Assembly: GCA_017302255.1 (NCBI GenBank)
Contig: JAFLDV010000001.1
Span: 1 to 64,000, forward strand
Source: Gammaproteobacteria bacterium
Lineage (GTDB): Bacteria; Pseudomonadota; Gammaproteobacteria; Enterobacterales; Alteromonadaceae
Reading direction: 5' to 3'
DNA length: 64,000 bases
The translations under genes and the position numbers were made by a program. Numbering within the stretch: the stretch's first letter is position 1; the number at the start of each line of letters is the position of its first letter. Under the pieces are notes generated by a model that was not told where the DNA came from, did no database searches, and saw only the letters and a list, made by a program, of their open reading frames with translations. Below, piece by piece: positions 56,237-63,440 of this stretch.

Positions 56237-57466
56237 ATGCCTTTTTATTCAGCTGATTTTATTAAAGAAATGCCTAAGTCAGACTTGCACCTGCATTTAG
56301 ATGGCAGTCTGCGGCTTGATTCTCTGATTGATATGGCCGCTCGCAGTAAACTGGTGCTGCCGTCGAATAGTGTTGCCGGCCTCAAAGAATTGGTTTTCAA
56401 AGATCATTACCAGAATCTCGGTGAATACCTACATTGCTTCCAGTACACCTGCGGTGTGCTGCGGGATATGGAAAACCTCGAACAAGCGGCCTACGAGCTG
56501 GCAATCGATAATCAATTGGAAGGCGTAAATTACATCGAAGTGCGGTTTGCGCCGCAATTGCTGATGGATTTGCCTTCAGGCATTGATTTCGACCGTGTCA
56601 TGCACACAGTGAATAATGGCCTTAAGCGTGCACAGCAAGAATACAACCAATCAGCTTTAGTCCAGCAGGGCGAGCGTCCGCCTTTTGCATACGGCATTAT
56701 TAACTGCGCAATGCGGATGTTTAACGGTAAAGGCTTTTCGCCTTATTACACCAATTTATTCCAATTGATGCGCGACTTTGAGCCGATGCAAGTGATCCGC
56801 TTAGCCGCGATGGAGTTGGTGCGAGCGAGCGTTCGACTGCGCGATGAAGAAGGTGTACCGATTGTCGCTTTGGATTTAGCAGGCCAAGAATCTGGTTACC
56901 CTGCGCATAATTTCAAAGAAGTGTATGAATATGCCCATCAGCACTTTTTGCTGAAAACTTTGCATGCCGGTGAAGCTTATGGCGCTGAGAGTGTGTTTGA
57001 AGCCATCACCGAATGCTACGCAGATCGGATTGGCCACGGTTACTCGATGTTTATTCCGGAGATGATCCGCGATAGCCAAATTGTCGATAAAGAACGTTAT
57101 ATCCGTGAGTTAGCCTCTTATATTGCCGACAAGCGTATTGCAATCGAAGTGTGCTTAACCTCCAACCTTCAAACCAATCCGGCCATTACCGATATTAAGC
57201 AGCATAAGTTCCGCGATATGTTGGAAAACCGCATGGCAACGGTGATTTGTACGGATAATCGCTTGGTTTCAAATACTACTGTTAGTCGCGAGTACCAGCT
57301 TGCGGTTGATAATTTTGATATTCCGCTCAAACGCTTAAAAGACATTGTTGCTTATGGCTTTAAGAAGAGTTTTTTCCCAGGCAGTTACGTAGAGAAACGC
57401 GAATATGCCAAACAATGCCTCGAGTACTTTGACAAAGTCGCGCGAAAATACGGTTTTATCTATTAA
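56237..57466 (+). CDS. Adenosine deaminase family protein
   Basis: The 409-residue protein has the amidohydrolase zinc motif HLHLDGSLR (His18, His20), LHAGEAYG (catalytic Glu region), RIGHGY and EVCLTSNLQT. The usual TDDP near the C-terminus is TDNR here, a variant seen in one branch of bacterial adenosine deaminases, so adenosine is the most likely but not certain substrate. It would feed purine salvage by making inosine. It is a single gene. Confidence 0.88.
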   Translation: MPFYSADFIKEMPKSDLHLHLDGSLRLDSLIDMAARSKLVLPSNSVAGLKELVFKDHYQNLGEYLHCFQYTCGVLRDMENLEQAAYELAIDNQLEGVNYIEVRFAPQLLMDLPSGIDFDRVMHTVNNGLKRAQQEYNQSALVQQGERPPFAYGIINCAMRMFNGKGFSPYYTNLFQLMRDFEPMQVIRLAAMELVRASVRLRDEEGVPIVALDLAGQESGYPAHNFKEVYEYAHQHFLLKTLHAGEAYGAESVFEAITECYADRIGHGYSMFIPEMIRDSQIVDKERYIRELASYIADKRIAIEVCLTSNLQTNPAITDIKQHKFRDMLENRMATVICTDNRLVSNTTVSREYQLAVDNFDIPLKRLKDIVAYGFKKSFFPGSYVEKREYAKQCLEYFDKVARKYGFIY

Positions 57467-57630
57467 TAGTTTTTCTCGAAGAAGGTGTCGAAGCAGAGTC
57501 TTGTTTCGATGCCTGACTCCACTAGTTTCTTCTGCTCTACATCCGTAACTTCAACAAATTGTATACCCCAATCCCCACCTTGTTCTGTTTGCTGCAATTT
57601 AACCTTGATTTCGTCTCTTTTTTGGTTGTT
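57463..57630 (-). pseudogene. Possible remnant of a minus-strand gene (C-terminal fragment)
   Basis: The minus strand is open from 57630 to a TAA at 57465 and reads DEIKVKLQQTEQGGDWGIQF, then VEVTDVEQKKLVESGI and FDTFFEKNY. The residue mix (alternating charged and aliphatic residues, GIQF strand) looks like real protein, perhaps PilZ-like, but no proper start lies ahead; a TGA precedes at 57633. It overlaps the end of the adenosine deaminase gene by 4 nt. It is probably the tail of a gene whose front was deleted. Confidence 0.35.
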
Positions 57631-57685
57631 TCAACCTTTTGAAAATTAAGACAATTATTAAAGTTCCTGATGTTTTTCAAAATGT

Positions 57686-57703
57686 GTCGCAAAAAAGATA
57701 CAG
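57686..57703 (+). promoter_or_regulatory. GlrR-like upstream activator site 1
   Basis: TGTC-N10-TACA differs at one base from the TGTC-N10-GACA motif described for GlrR in E. coli. It lies about 185 bp upstream of the sigma-54 promoter. Confidence 0.5.
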
Positions 57704-57749
57704 GCTAAGTTGTTGATTTTAAATGGCATTTATTTTGATGGGTATTTGC

Positions 57750-57767
57750 TGTTGCTAATTGGAGACA
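57750..57767 (+). promoter_or_regulatory. GlrR-like upstream activator site 2
   Basis: TGTT-N10-GACA also differs at one base from TGTC-N10-GACA. It lies about 120 bp upstream of the sigma-54 promoter. An 18-bp palindrome with one mismatch (ACACCTCAGCTGGGGTGT, 57765-57782) overlaps its end. Confidence 0.5.
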
Positions 57768-57861
57768 CCTCAGCTGGGGTGTTTTGCTGAAAGCACCACA
57801 ACCTATCGTGCATATTATTGTAATTAGTTGATATATAACGAATTTAAATTATTTTAAAATG

Positions 57862-57878
57862 TTGGCATAGCTTCTGCA
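57862..57878 (+). promoter_or_regulatory. Sigma-54-type promoter
   Basis: TTGGCATAGCTTCTGCA has the invariant GG (57864-57865) and GC (57876-57877) separated by exactly 10 nt, and differs little from TGGCAC-N5-TTGCA. The predicted transcription start is near 57889. The region upstream is very AT-rich, which may favour bending. Confidence 0.72.
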
Positions 57879-57891
57879 TTACTAGGTTGTG

Positions 57892-57943
57892 CAGGTAAAT
57901 AACGAAAGTGATACAAGCAAGTTCCACTTCCGTTTTTTACCTG
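57892..57943 (+). ncRNA. Structured 5' leader hairpin of the 64-residue gene
   Basis: CAGGTAAA (57892-57899) pairs with TTTACCTG (57936-57943). After a 2x2 internal loop, ACG-A-AAGTG pairs with CACTT-C-CGT. The loop is 14 nt. It would begin about 3 nt after the predicted start of transcription. It could protect the mRNA 5' end, control translation, or belong to an sRNA; the sequence cannot decide. Confidence 0.6.
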
Positions 57944-58015
57944 GTGAACAAACCCAGAGCAGTAAACAAATTAAAGTCCAGCGCAAGGCGATGGCAAAGT
58001 AACTAGAGGTGAACC

Positions 58016-58210
58016 ATGGACACATTTTTAATCGCAGCAGCAGTATTTTTCGCAGTTAACGCAGTTGTTTTCGTAACTTACCTGCGCAAAATTGATGTGA
58101 ATGGTGATGCAGTTCGTAAATTAGAACGTGCTCAATTCACTGACGCTTACAACCGTCAAGCTGCGAAAGTTCGTAAAGCTCGTTCAGCTGGTGCAACAGC
58201 TCGCGCATAA
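58016..58210 (+). CDS. Small single-span membrane protein, sigma-54-linked, unknown function
   Basis: This 64-residue protein has one hydrophobic helix at residues about 4-22 (FLIAAAVFFAVNAVVFVTYL) and a hydrophilic, strongly basic tail (RKLERAQF, AAKVRKARSAGATARA). Start ATG is behind AGAGGTG. Codon use resembles the ribosomal genes of this window (CGT for Arg, AAA for Lys), implying high expression. It has its own terminator. The sigma-54 promoter, GlrR-like sites and the neighbouring glrK-qseG-glrR genes suggest GlrR control. I do not recognise the family. The position corresponds to glmY in E. coli. Confidence 0.8.
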   Translation: MDTFLIAAAVFFAVNAVVFVTYLRKIDVNGDAVRKLERAQFTDAYNRQAAKVRKARSAGATARA

Positions 58211-58228
58211 GCTGCAATAAATTCGAAG

Positions 58229-58255
58229 AAGCCGGTGCTTACACCGGCTTTTTTT
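58229..58255 (+). terminator. Terminator after the 64-residue gene
   Basis: AAGCCGGTG pairs with CACCGGCTT around CTTA, followed by seven T. Confidence 0.93.
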
Positions 58256-58324
58256 ATGGTTGTTTTTCAAGTGTTTGCTCAGGCCGCGCTTGCCGATACG
58301 GCTTTAACTTGCGACATTGCGCGA

Positions 58325-58387
58325 AAATCTCAAATCTCAAATCTCAAATCTCAAATCTCAAATCTCAAATCTCAAATCTCAAACCTC
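58325..58387. repeat. Heptanucleotide tandem repeat (AAATCTC)9
   Basis: Eight exact copies of AAATCTC (58325-58380) are followed by one degenerate copy, AAACCTC. It lies between the small-protein terminator and the glrK promoter. A 62-codon frame (58235-58423) reads SQISNLK through it but starts inside the terminator and is not credible. Copy number may vary between strains. Confidence 0.93.
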
Positions 58388-58451
58388 AGGCATCAAATGC
58401 ATGGTCCATGGAATAAATATTGACTAGTGCGCGACAAACCGCGCTGACAAT

Positions 58452-58480
58452 TTGGGCATCGGCGATAAATCCGTTATCAT
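58452..58480 (+). promoter_or_regulatory. glrK operon promoter
   Basis: TTGGGC (58452-58457), a 17-bp spacer and TATCAT (58475-58480), 30 nt ahead of the glrK ATG. Confidence 0.6.
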
Positions 58481-58510
58481 AGAATTTTTCGCTAAGGAGC
58501 TGAGTTATCA

Positions 58511-59947
58511 ATGGATACTAAGCCGTTTCTTCGAAGTCCAATTCAGCCGGCCTCGCTTCGACAATTTATCCTATTTAGCTTTTTCCTTGCGCTGATCCCG
58601 CTGGCGGTGCTGTTATGGCAAAGCCATAGTGCCTTATCGCAAGTGAGTCAGTTTGCGGTGGCGGAGGCAGAGAGCTCTGTTGGTAGTGTGAAGCTTGCCG
58701 AGAACATGCAAAACGTCGTGGTCGATATTGAACGGGCCGTCCGGCAATTTAGTATTCTGCGCACCGATTCTTTAAGTAAATTGGCCGGCACCCATTTGCG
58801 CAACTATCAAGAGATGCTGCGAGTGGTCTGCAGCGACCTTGATGCGCGACTGTTATGCGACAGCCAGCAGCAACAAATTGCGGTGTTATTGCAGATTTAT
58901 CAGCAAAGCACGAACGAAGAACTAACGCCGCTGTTGGTGAGCATTCGTCAGCAGCAACAACAATTAACCGAGCAAATTTGGCTGTTATTGGAACAGCGTC
59001 TGCAGACCCAGCAAAACTTCGTGGTGGATGCCCAAAGTAAGTTGGCTTGGCAAAGTGTCGCCTTGGTTGTCCTCACCATGTTATTGGTCATATGGGCATC
59101 GGCGCGTATCGCATCGCCAATCAAACAGTTAGATACGATGATCCGCTCGATAGGCCAAGCCAGTCATCATTTCCCGCATGATAAAGTCGCAGGTCCGCGT
59201 GAATTGACCGAACTTGGTGAACAGCTGCGTTGGTTAGCCTCGCGTTTGCAGCAGTTAGAAGCGCTGCGACTGATTTTATTACGTCATGCTTCTCATGAAC
59301 TAAAAACGCCTTTATCGAGTATTCGTGAAGGCTGTGCTTTATTGGAAGAGCAACTCGTCGGGCCGCTGAATGCGCCGCAAATGGAAGTGGTGACGCTGCT
59401 AAGTGGTAGCGCAGATCGGTTAAGTCAGCTGACAGAGCAGTTGCTCGACTACAACCGTTTACTACAACAAGCGAAACCGGAATTTGCGTGGCACGACAGC
59501 ACACAATTACTGGAAAACTGCTTTAGTGACCATGCGTTGTCGTTGCAACAGCGGCAGCAGTTTATTCAGTTGGATTGTCAGTTGCCGAATATTTATACCG
59601 ACGCCATGTTATTCCGGCGCATTTTGGACAACTTAATCAACAATGCGCAGGCATATGGCGGGCAGGGTAGTCCAGTTTGGGTTATATTGCGGCAACATGA
59701 AAAGTTTATGCTGTTGGATGTAGCGAACAATGGCACGCCAATTCCTGCGGAATTACGAGCAAAATTATTCGAACCATTCCAACGCGGCAAATCACCGCGC
59801 TTTGACTCAGTGCAAGGCTCAGGACTTGGTTTATCAATAGTCGCGGATTGTGCCCGTTTGTTGGGTGGTTTAGCGGAAATAGTAGATGTGAGTTATGCGG
59901 ATGTTTGTATTCGCATCCGGTTACCCATCGTCGAGGAACAACTATGA
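58511..59947 (+). CDS. glrK: Two-component sensor kinase, GlrK/QseE-like
   Basis: The 478-residue inner-membrane sensor has TM1 (about 20-41), a periplasmic sensing domain (about 42-178) rich in Gln, TM2 (about 180-199) and a linker. The HisKA domain has phosphoacceptor H262 in RHASHELKTPLSS, and the ATPase has an N-box (NLINNAQAYG, about 374-383), VANNGTPIP and GSGLGLSI. With qseG and glrR it forms the order of the E. coli glrK-qseG-glrR operon, where the kinase controls GlrR. Start ATG is behind AAGGAG. Its stop overlaps qseG by 4 nt. Confidence 0.88.
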   Translation: MDTKPFLRSPIQPASLRQFILFSFFLALIPLAVLLWQSHSALSQVSQFAVAEAESSVGSVKLAENMQNVVVDIERAVRQFSILRTDSLSKLAGTHLRNYQEMLRVVCSDLDARLLCDSQQQQIAVLLQIYQQSTNEELTPLLVSIRQQQQQLTEQIWLLLEQRLQTQQNFVVDAQSKLAWQSVALVVLTMLLVIWASARIASPIKQLDTMIRSIGQASHHFPHDKVAGPRELTELGEQLRWLASRLQQLEALRLILLRHASHELKTPLSSIREGCALLEEQLVGPLNAPQMEVVTLLSGSADRLSQLTEQLLDYNRLLQQAKPEFAWHDSTQLLENCFSDHALSLQQRQQFIQLDCQLPNIYTDAMLFRRILDNLINNAQAYGGQGSPVWVILRQHEKFMLLDVANNGTPIPAELRAKLFEPFQRGKSPRFDSVQGSGLGLSIVADCARLLGGLAEIVDVSYADVCIRIRLPIVEEQL

Positions 59948-60522
59948 AATTTTGGACCCTAATTTGTGGTTCTCTAGTATTGGCTGGTTGTCAGGGCATT
60001 CCGGCACCTTTGCCAGTATTGTCAAAACCAAAACCAGAACCGGAAAAAGTTGTCGAAGTGCCGCTGCGCATTCCAGAGCCAGTAGCTCCGCAACTGGCTA
60101 TCGCTGATGACACCGGGACTTTAAGCGCTTGGCAAAATTTTCGAGCTGAACTGCTGCAAATGAATGGAAGTCAGCGGGATACGTTAAGCAAAACCTTACC
60201 AAATACTGCTGTTGGCGCCTTGCAACAGTTGCTGCTGAAACTGCATCCAGAAACCAGTTATGCCGTGCGATTTAAAGCACAAATGCAACTTGGTGAGCAG
60301 TTAACGAAATTGCCTGCTGGTTTAGCGGCGTTATTGCGCTGGGATCATGCTTACAACCAAAAATTGCTGGAGTCGGAATCTGCGGTGAAAGCCTTGGGGC
60401 GCTTGAACGGTCAACAGCAAGACAATTTAGATAAACTGCAAAAGCAAAATGCTGATTTACTTAAAAAAATCGATGCGTTAACCCAAATTGAAGCGAAGTT
60501 AAATTCAGCTGGCGGGGGCTAA
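59944..60522 (+). CDS. qseG: QseG-like lipoprotein
   Basis: This 192-residue protein has a lipoprotein signal (MKFWTLICGSLVLAGC, Cys16) followed by a Pro-rich stretch (about 20-45) and a mainly helical domain with a coiled-coil C-terminus (LNGQQQDNLDKLQKQNADLLK). In Enterobacteria QseG is an outer-membrane lipoprotein that binds and stimulates QseE/GlrK. Sequence similarity is only general; the assignment rests on position, size and lipobox. ATG 59944 (GAGGA ahead, ATGA overlap with glrK) replaces a longer frame from 59848. Confidence 0.75.
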   Translation: MKFWTLICGSLVLAGCQGIPAPLPVLSKPKPEPEKVVEVPLRIPEPVAPQLAIADDTGTLSAWQNFRAELLQMNGSQRDTLSKTLPNTAVGALQQLLLKLHPETSYAVRFKAQMQLGEQLTKLPAGLAALLRWDHAYNQKLLESESAVKALGRLNGQQQDNLDKLQKQNADLLKKIDALTQIEAKLNSAGGG

Positions 60523-60523
60523 T

Positions 60524-61876
60524 ATGAGCGGTCCAAATGCTCGGTTATTATTAGTCGATGACGATCCAAGCCTGTTGCGTTTGATGACTTTGCGTCTAGA
60601 AGGCGAAGGTTATCAGGTGACTTCCGCCGATTGCGCCGAAACGGCGTTGGTGCTTTTGGCAAAACAACCGGTTGATGTGGTGCTAAGCGATTTGCGCATG
60701 CCGGGTTTAGACGGTATGGCGCTATTTGATGAAATTGCCAAACGTAACCCTGGCTTACCTGTGGTGCTGATGACCGCACATGGCTCTATTCCAGAAGCTG
60801 TGGCGGCAACGCAACGTGGGGTTTTTGGCTTTTTAACCAAACCACTGAATAACGTTGAGCTTCGCGACATTTTGCAAAAGGCGGTGCATCAATCCCACGT
60901 GCCAAGCAAAGATGAATGGCGCAAAGAAATTGTCACCCGCAGCAAAGTGATGGAGTCGGTGCTAGAGCAAGCTTACCGCGTTGCTCAGCGTGATGTCAGT
61001 GTGTTAATCACTGGCGCCAGCGGTACCGGTAAAGAGTTGCTCGCTAAAGCCATTCACCAAGCGAGCCCACGCGCACGCCGCGCTTTTGTCGCGATTAACT
61101 GCGGTGCTTTGCCTGAGCATTTATTAGAATCCGAGCTGTTTGGCCACGCCAAAGGCGCCTTTACTGGTGCAGTCACTGAACACAATGGTCTGTTTCGTGA
61201 AGCTGATGGCGGCACTTTATTCCTTGATGAAATTGGTGATATGCCACTGCCGCTGCAAGTGAAGTTGCTGCGTGCGTTGCAAGAGCGGCAAATTCGGCCG
61301 GTCGGTAGCGCGAAATCTATTCCGATTGATGTGCGTGTTATTTCCGCCACCCATCGCGATTTAAAACAAGCTATGCAAGAGCAAAGCTTCCGCGAAGATT
61401 TGTACTATCGCTTGAACGTAGTGAATTTGCAGCTGCCAAGCCTACGCGAGCGCGCCGAAGACATTCCTTTATTGGCGCGCCATGTGTTGCAACAAAGTGG
61501 CGAGCGTCATCATGTGCAAGTGAATCGGTTCTCTGAAGATGCGATGCAGGCGTTAGTCACGGCGCAGTGGCCGGGTAACGTCCGGCAATTAGTTAACGTG
61601 GTAGAGCAATGTGTTGCACTGACGAATAGCCCAGTAATCAGCCTCGCTTTAGTGGAACAAGCGGTTGCGCAAAACCGCAGTTTTTGGCCCACCCTGAGCG
61701 AAGCGCGTGATCAGTTTGAGCGGCAATATTTGGTGCGTGTGCTGAAAATGGCCGAAGGCAACGTCACCCGCGCGGCGGAGCTTGCCGGTCGTAACCGCAC
61801 TGACTTTCATAAACTGCTGAAAAAGCACGAGCTCAGTGCATCGCAAGTGTCTGAACAAGCAGATGAATTAGAATAA
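60524..61876 (+). CDS. glrR: Sigma-54-dependent response regulator, GlrR-like
   Basis: The 450-residue activator has a receiver domain (about 6-120, phosphoacceptor D56 in LSDLRMPG). A sigma-54 AAA+ domain (about 140-375) follows with Walker A GASGTGKE (164-171) and GAFTGA (211-216). A Fis-type helix-turn-helix lies at the C-terminus (about 400-440, GNVTRAAELAGRNRTDFHKLL). All residues for sigma-54 contact are present. It closes the glrK-qseG-glrR operon. The sigma-54 promoter with matching upstream sites at 57686-57878 is the obvious local target. Confidence 0.93.
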   Translation: MSGPNARLLLVDDDPSLLRLMTLRLEGEGYQVTSADCAETALVLLAKQPVDVVLSDLRMPGLDGMALFDEIAKRNPGLPVVLMTAHGSIPEAVAATQRGVFGFLTKPLNNVELRDILQKAVHQSHVPSKDEWRKEIVTRSKVMESVLEQAYRVAQRDVSVLITGASGTGKELLAKAIHQASPRARRAFVAINCGALPEHLLESELFGHAKGAFTGAVTEHNGLFREADGGTLFLDEIGDMPLPLQVKLLRALQERQIRPVGSAKSIPIDVRVISATHRDLKQAMQEQSFREDLYYRLNVVNLQLPSLRERAEDIPLLARHVLQQSGERHHVQVNRFSEDAMQALVTAQWPGNVRQLVNVVEQCVALTNSPVISLALVEQAVAQNRSFWPTLSEARDQFERQYLVRVLKMAEGNVTRAAELAGRNRTDFHKLLKKHELSASQVSEQADELE

Positions 61877-61895
61877 CTAGGATTTATAAAAGCCA

Positions 61896-62213
61896 ATGAA
61901 CGAAAATTTCGATGTCGAACCGCAGGTGCTGAAAGCGAAAATTACCGCAGAAACTGCCCGTATTCAGTGGGCAGAACTTGCCAAATTTTATGCGGCAGGC
62001 CAGCTACTGACAGTGTCTGGCGAACTCGATTTAATTGATGTGGCGTTTGCTTTAGCCACTGACCAAAAAGCGCAATTTGCTGATTGGTTGGCCGGCAGTC
62101 TTGTGCATCGCGTCAGTGATGATGAAGCTATGTATTGGCACGAGCAACAACGCGAGTTATGGGCAGTGGTGATTTCGCCATGGATTTTGGTACAAGATAA
62201 ACTACCGCAATAA
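61896..62213 (+). CDS. DUF2288 family protein
   Basis: The 105-residue protein matches DUF2288, with ETARIQWAELAKFYAAGQLL near 18-37, LDLIDVAFALATD and the C-terminal ELWAVVISPWILVQD. The function of the family is unknown. It lies 19 nt after glrR and is probably cotranscribed with it. Confidence 0.85.
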   Translation: MNENFDVEPQVLKAKITAETARIQWAELAKFYAAGQLLTVSGELDLIDVAFALATDQKAQFADWLAGSLVHRVSDDEAMYWHEQQRELWAVVISPWILVQDKLPQ

Positions 62214-62345
62214 AGTCCAAGCCAGAATTATTGCGCTGCAAACCCTCTTCACTATTTCGCAGTATCGAATGGTGTGCACAATCGAGTGGCGCGAAAATTC
62301 GAATGGCGCGCAAAATTATCGCATCAGTAGATGCAATTTCCCGCA

Positions 62346-62457
62346 TAAAAAAAGGGGGGAGTAACAGGCTCCCCCGACAAGCGGCAGAAACGCAAAGTAC
62401 CAATTTACCGTGGAGCAGATCCCTCTGAAGCCGTGCAAGTAAGGCTGTCGTCCTGAC
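62346..62457 (-). ncRNA. Candidate Fur-regulated small RNA
   Basis: A promoter on the minus strand (TTGCAA, 17 bp, TATAGT) predicts a start near 62457, and a strong terminator ends at 62346, giving about 110 nt. No credible ORF with start and Shine-Dalgarno lies between. A Fur-box-like sequence covers the -35. The pattern (Fur box, compact transcript, terminator) is that of RyhB/PrrF-type sRNAs, but no sequence match to them is claimed. Confidence 0.55.
62347..62375 (-). terminator. Terminator on the minus strand
   Basis: On the minus strand, GGGGGAG (62375-62369) pairs with CTCCCCC (62361-62355) around CCTGTTA, followed by seven T. Confidence 0.9.
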
Positions 62458-62464
62458 GAAAATA

Positions 62465-62493
62465 ACTATAACTCAGCCAAAAACTAATTGCAA
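62465..62493 (-). promoter_or_regulatory. Promoter of the candidate sRNA
   Basis: On the minus strand, TTGCAA (62493-62488), a 17-bp spacer and TATAGT (62470-62465). TTGCAA is its own reverse complement, so weak divergent use is possible. Confidence 0.65.
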
Positions 62494-62507
62494 ATAATTC
62501 TCATTTA
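62488..62507. promoter_or_regulatory. Fur-box-like operator
   Basis: The minus strand reads AATGAGAATTATTTGCAA, close to the 7-1-7 Fur consensus with AATGAGAAT and a related second half. It overlaps the -35 element of the minus-strand promoter. Confidence 0.6.
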
Positions 62508-62588
62508 GATAAAAATCATCCCATGTTAGCTGATGAAGTGAGTCGAGCAGGCAGGCCGATACACTGAGTTCACAGGGAGTGCGGCAGG

Positions 62589-62687
62589 ATGATTTGGCAA
62601 TTGATATTCTTTCTCGGTGTGCCGTTGGTCGTGGCGTTATTGGTCGAGCTGGCGCTACGGGGGAGTGAACTTAGCAATAGGCTCTGA
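62589..62687 (+). CDS. Possible 32-residue membrane peptide
   Basis: MIWQLIFFLGVPLVVALLVE then LALRGSELSNRL is one hydrophobic helix (about 3-22) with a short polar tail. AGGGAG lies 9 nt ahead of the ATG. It is downstream of the Fur-box region on the plus strand. It may be a real small protein or chance; no family is recognised. Confidence 0.4.
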   Translation: MIWQLIFFLGVPLVVALLVELALRGSELSNRL

Positions 62688-62749
62688 GCTCTACAGAGCA
62701 AGCGAGCTTTGTAGTTTGTAAGCAACAAGCACGACTAGATTTGACGTGT
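62688..62749. other. Intergenic, no feature
   Basis: A short GCTCT/AGAGC inverted repeat follows the small ORF. Nothing else is seen. Confidence 0.4.
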
Positions 62750-62967
62750 CTAGATAGTCCAAAACTCTATTCCCATCACTGCCTGATCATATTTTTCGTA
62801 AATTTGCATTGGTAACCTTGCAAGCGTTGTTGGATATGGCATTTTGTTAAACTTTAAACCAGCAGGCTGTGGGTCAAATTTAGACCGGTCAATTGCAACA
62901 TAGTCCAAGCCTTTGCAGCGATTTCAGCATATTCAGACAATGCAGCCGAGCCTTTGTCGAAAAACAT
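62750..62967 (-). pseudogene. Frameshifted small minus-strand gene
   Basis: From ATG 62967 the minus strand reads MFFDKGSAALSEYAEIAAK. After a change of phase at GCAAAGGC it reads GLDYVAIDRSKFDPQPAGLK, then FNKMPYPTTLARLPMQIYEK, then YDQAVMGIEFWTI and TAG at 62750. Adding one A in the AAA run gives a continuous 72-residue protein. The second half has good protein-like composition. No family is recognised. The single indel indicates a recently disrupted gene or a sequencing error. Confidence 0.45.
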
Positions 62968-62995
62968 CAACTTAAACTAAGTAAAACAACAGATC

Positions 62996-63397
62996 ATGAG
63001 TTATTTAAAACACGACTTCGAAGATGAATTAGCTGAAGCTTTGGCACAAGCTAGAGAGCAGAACAAACAAGTGCTGATTGAGTTTGGCGGAGATTGGTGC
63101 ATCTGGTCGAAGCGGATGGAACGGGTACTAGCAAAGTCGGACATGGACAGATTAATTACTGACAATTTCTTATTTTTACGTTGCTATATGGGTTATGACG
63201 GCGAGCATTATTTTCCGTTTGATAGGATAGATGTACCAAATCTCAAGTCGGTACCATACTTCATTTTACTCAACACCGATTGTGAAGTAGTTGCGTCTAG
63301 CAGTACGGAACAATTTGAATTTTGGCGATTTTACCGCAAAGGCAAGCTCAAAAAGTTCCTGCAACGTTGGGCTGCCAGGAACTACGCAGTTGCGTAG
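62996..63397 (+). CDS. Thioredoxin-fold protein
   Basis: The 133-residue protein has a thioredoxin-like fold: FGGDWCIWSKRM (about 29-40) with a single cysteine in place of CxxC (WCIWS), and the cis-proline region SVPYFILLNTD (about 84-94). With one cysteine it cannot be an ordinary disulfide reductase and may act as a thiol-transfer or chaperone-like protein. No signal peptide is seen. No strong Shine-Dalgarno sequence. The stop codon lies inside an inverted repeat. Confidence 0.8.
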   Translation: MSYLKHDFEDELAEALAQAREQNKQVLIEFGGDWCIWSKRMERVLAKSDMDRLITDNFLFLRCYMGYDGEHYFPFDRIDVPNLKSVPYFILLNTDCEVVASSSTEQFEFWRFYRKGKLKKFLQRWAARNYAVA

Positions 63398-63401
63398 TTC
63401 C
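63378..63401. repeat. Perfect inverted repeat at the thioredoxin-like gene end
   Basis: GGAACTACGCA (63378-63388) pairs with TGCGTAGTTCC (63391-63401) around GT, and includes the TAG stop. No T-run follows. It may stabilise the 3' end of the mRNA. Confidence 0.6.
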
Positions 63402-63440
63402 GTTCAATACAGCACCAACCGAAATATTCGTTGCATTTAT

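Noticed and set aside
58235..58423. A 62-codon frame with SQISNLK repeats
   Set aside because: It begins inside the terminator of the preceding gene and its repeats are just the translated AAATCTC array.
62128..62403. A 91-codon minus-strand frame
   Set aside because: It runs through the strong terminator at 62347-62375 and overlaps the DUF2288 gene antisense; its composition is not protein-like.
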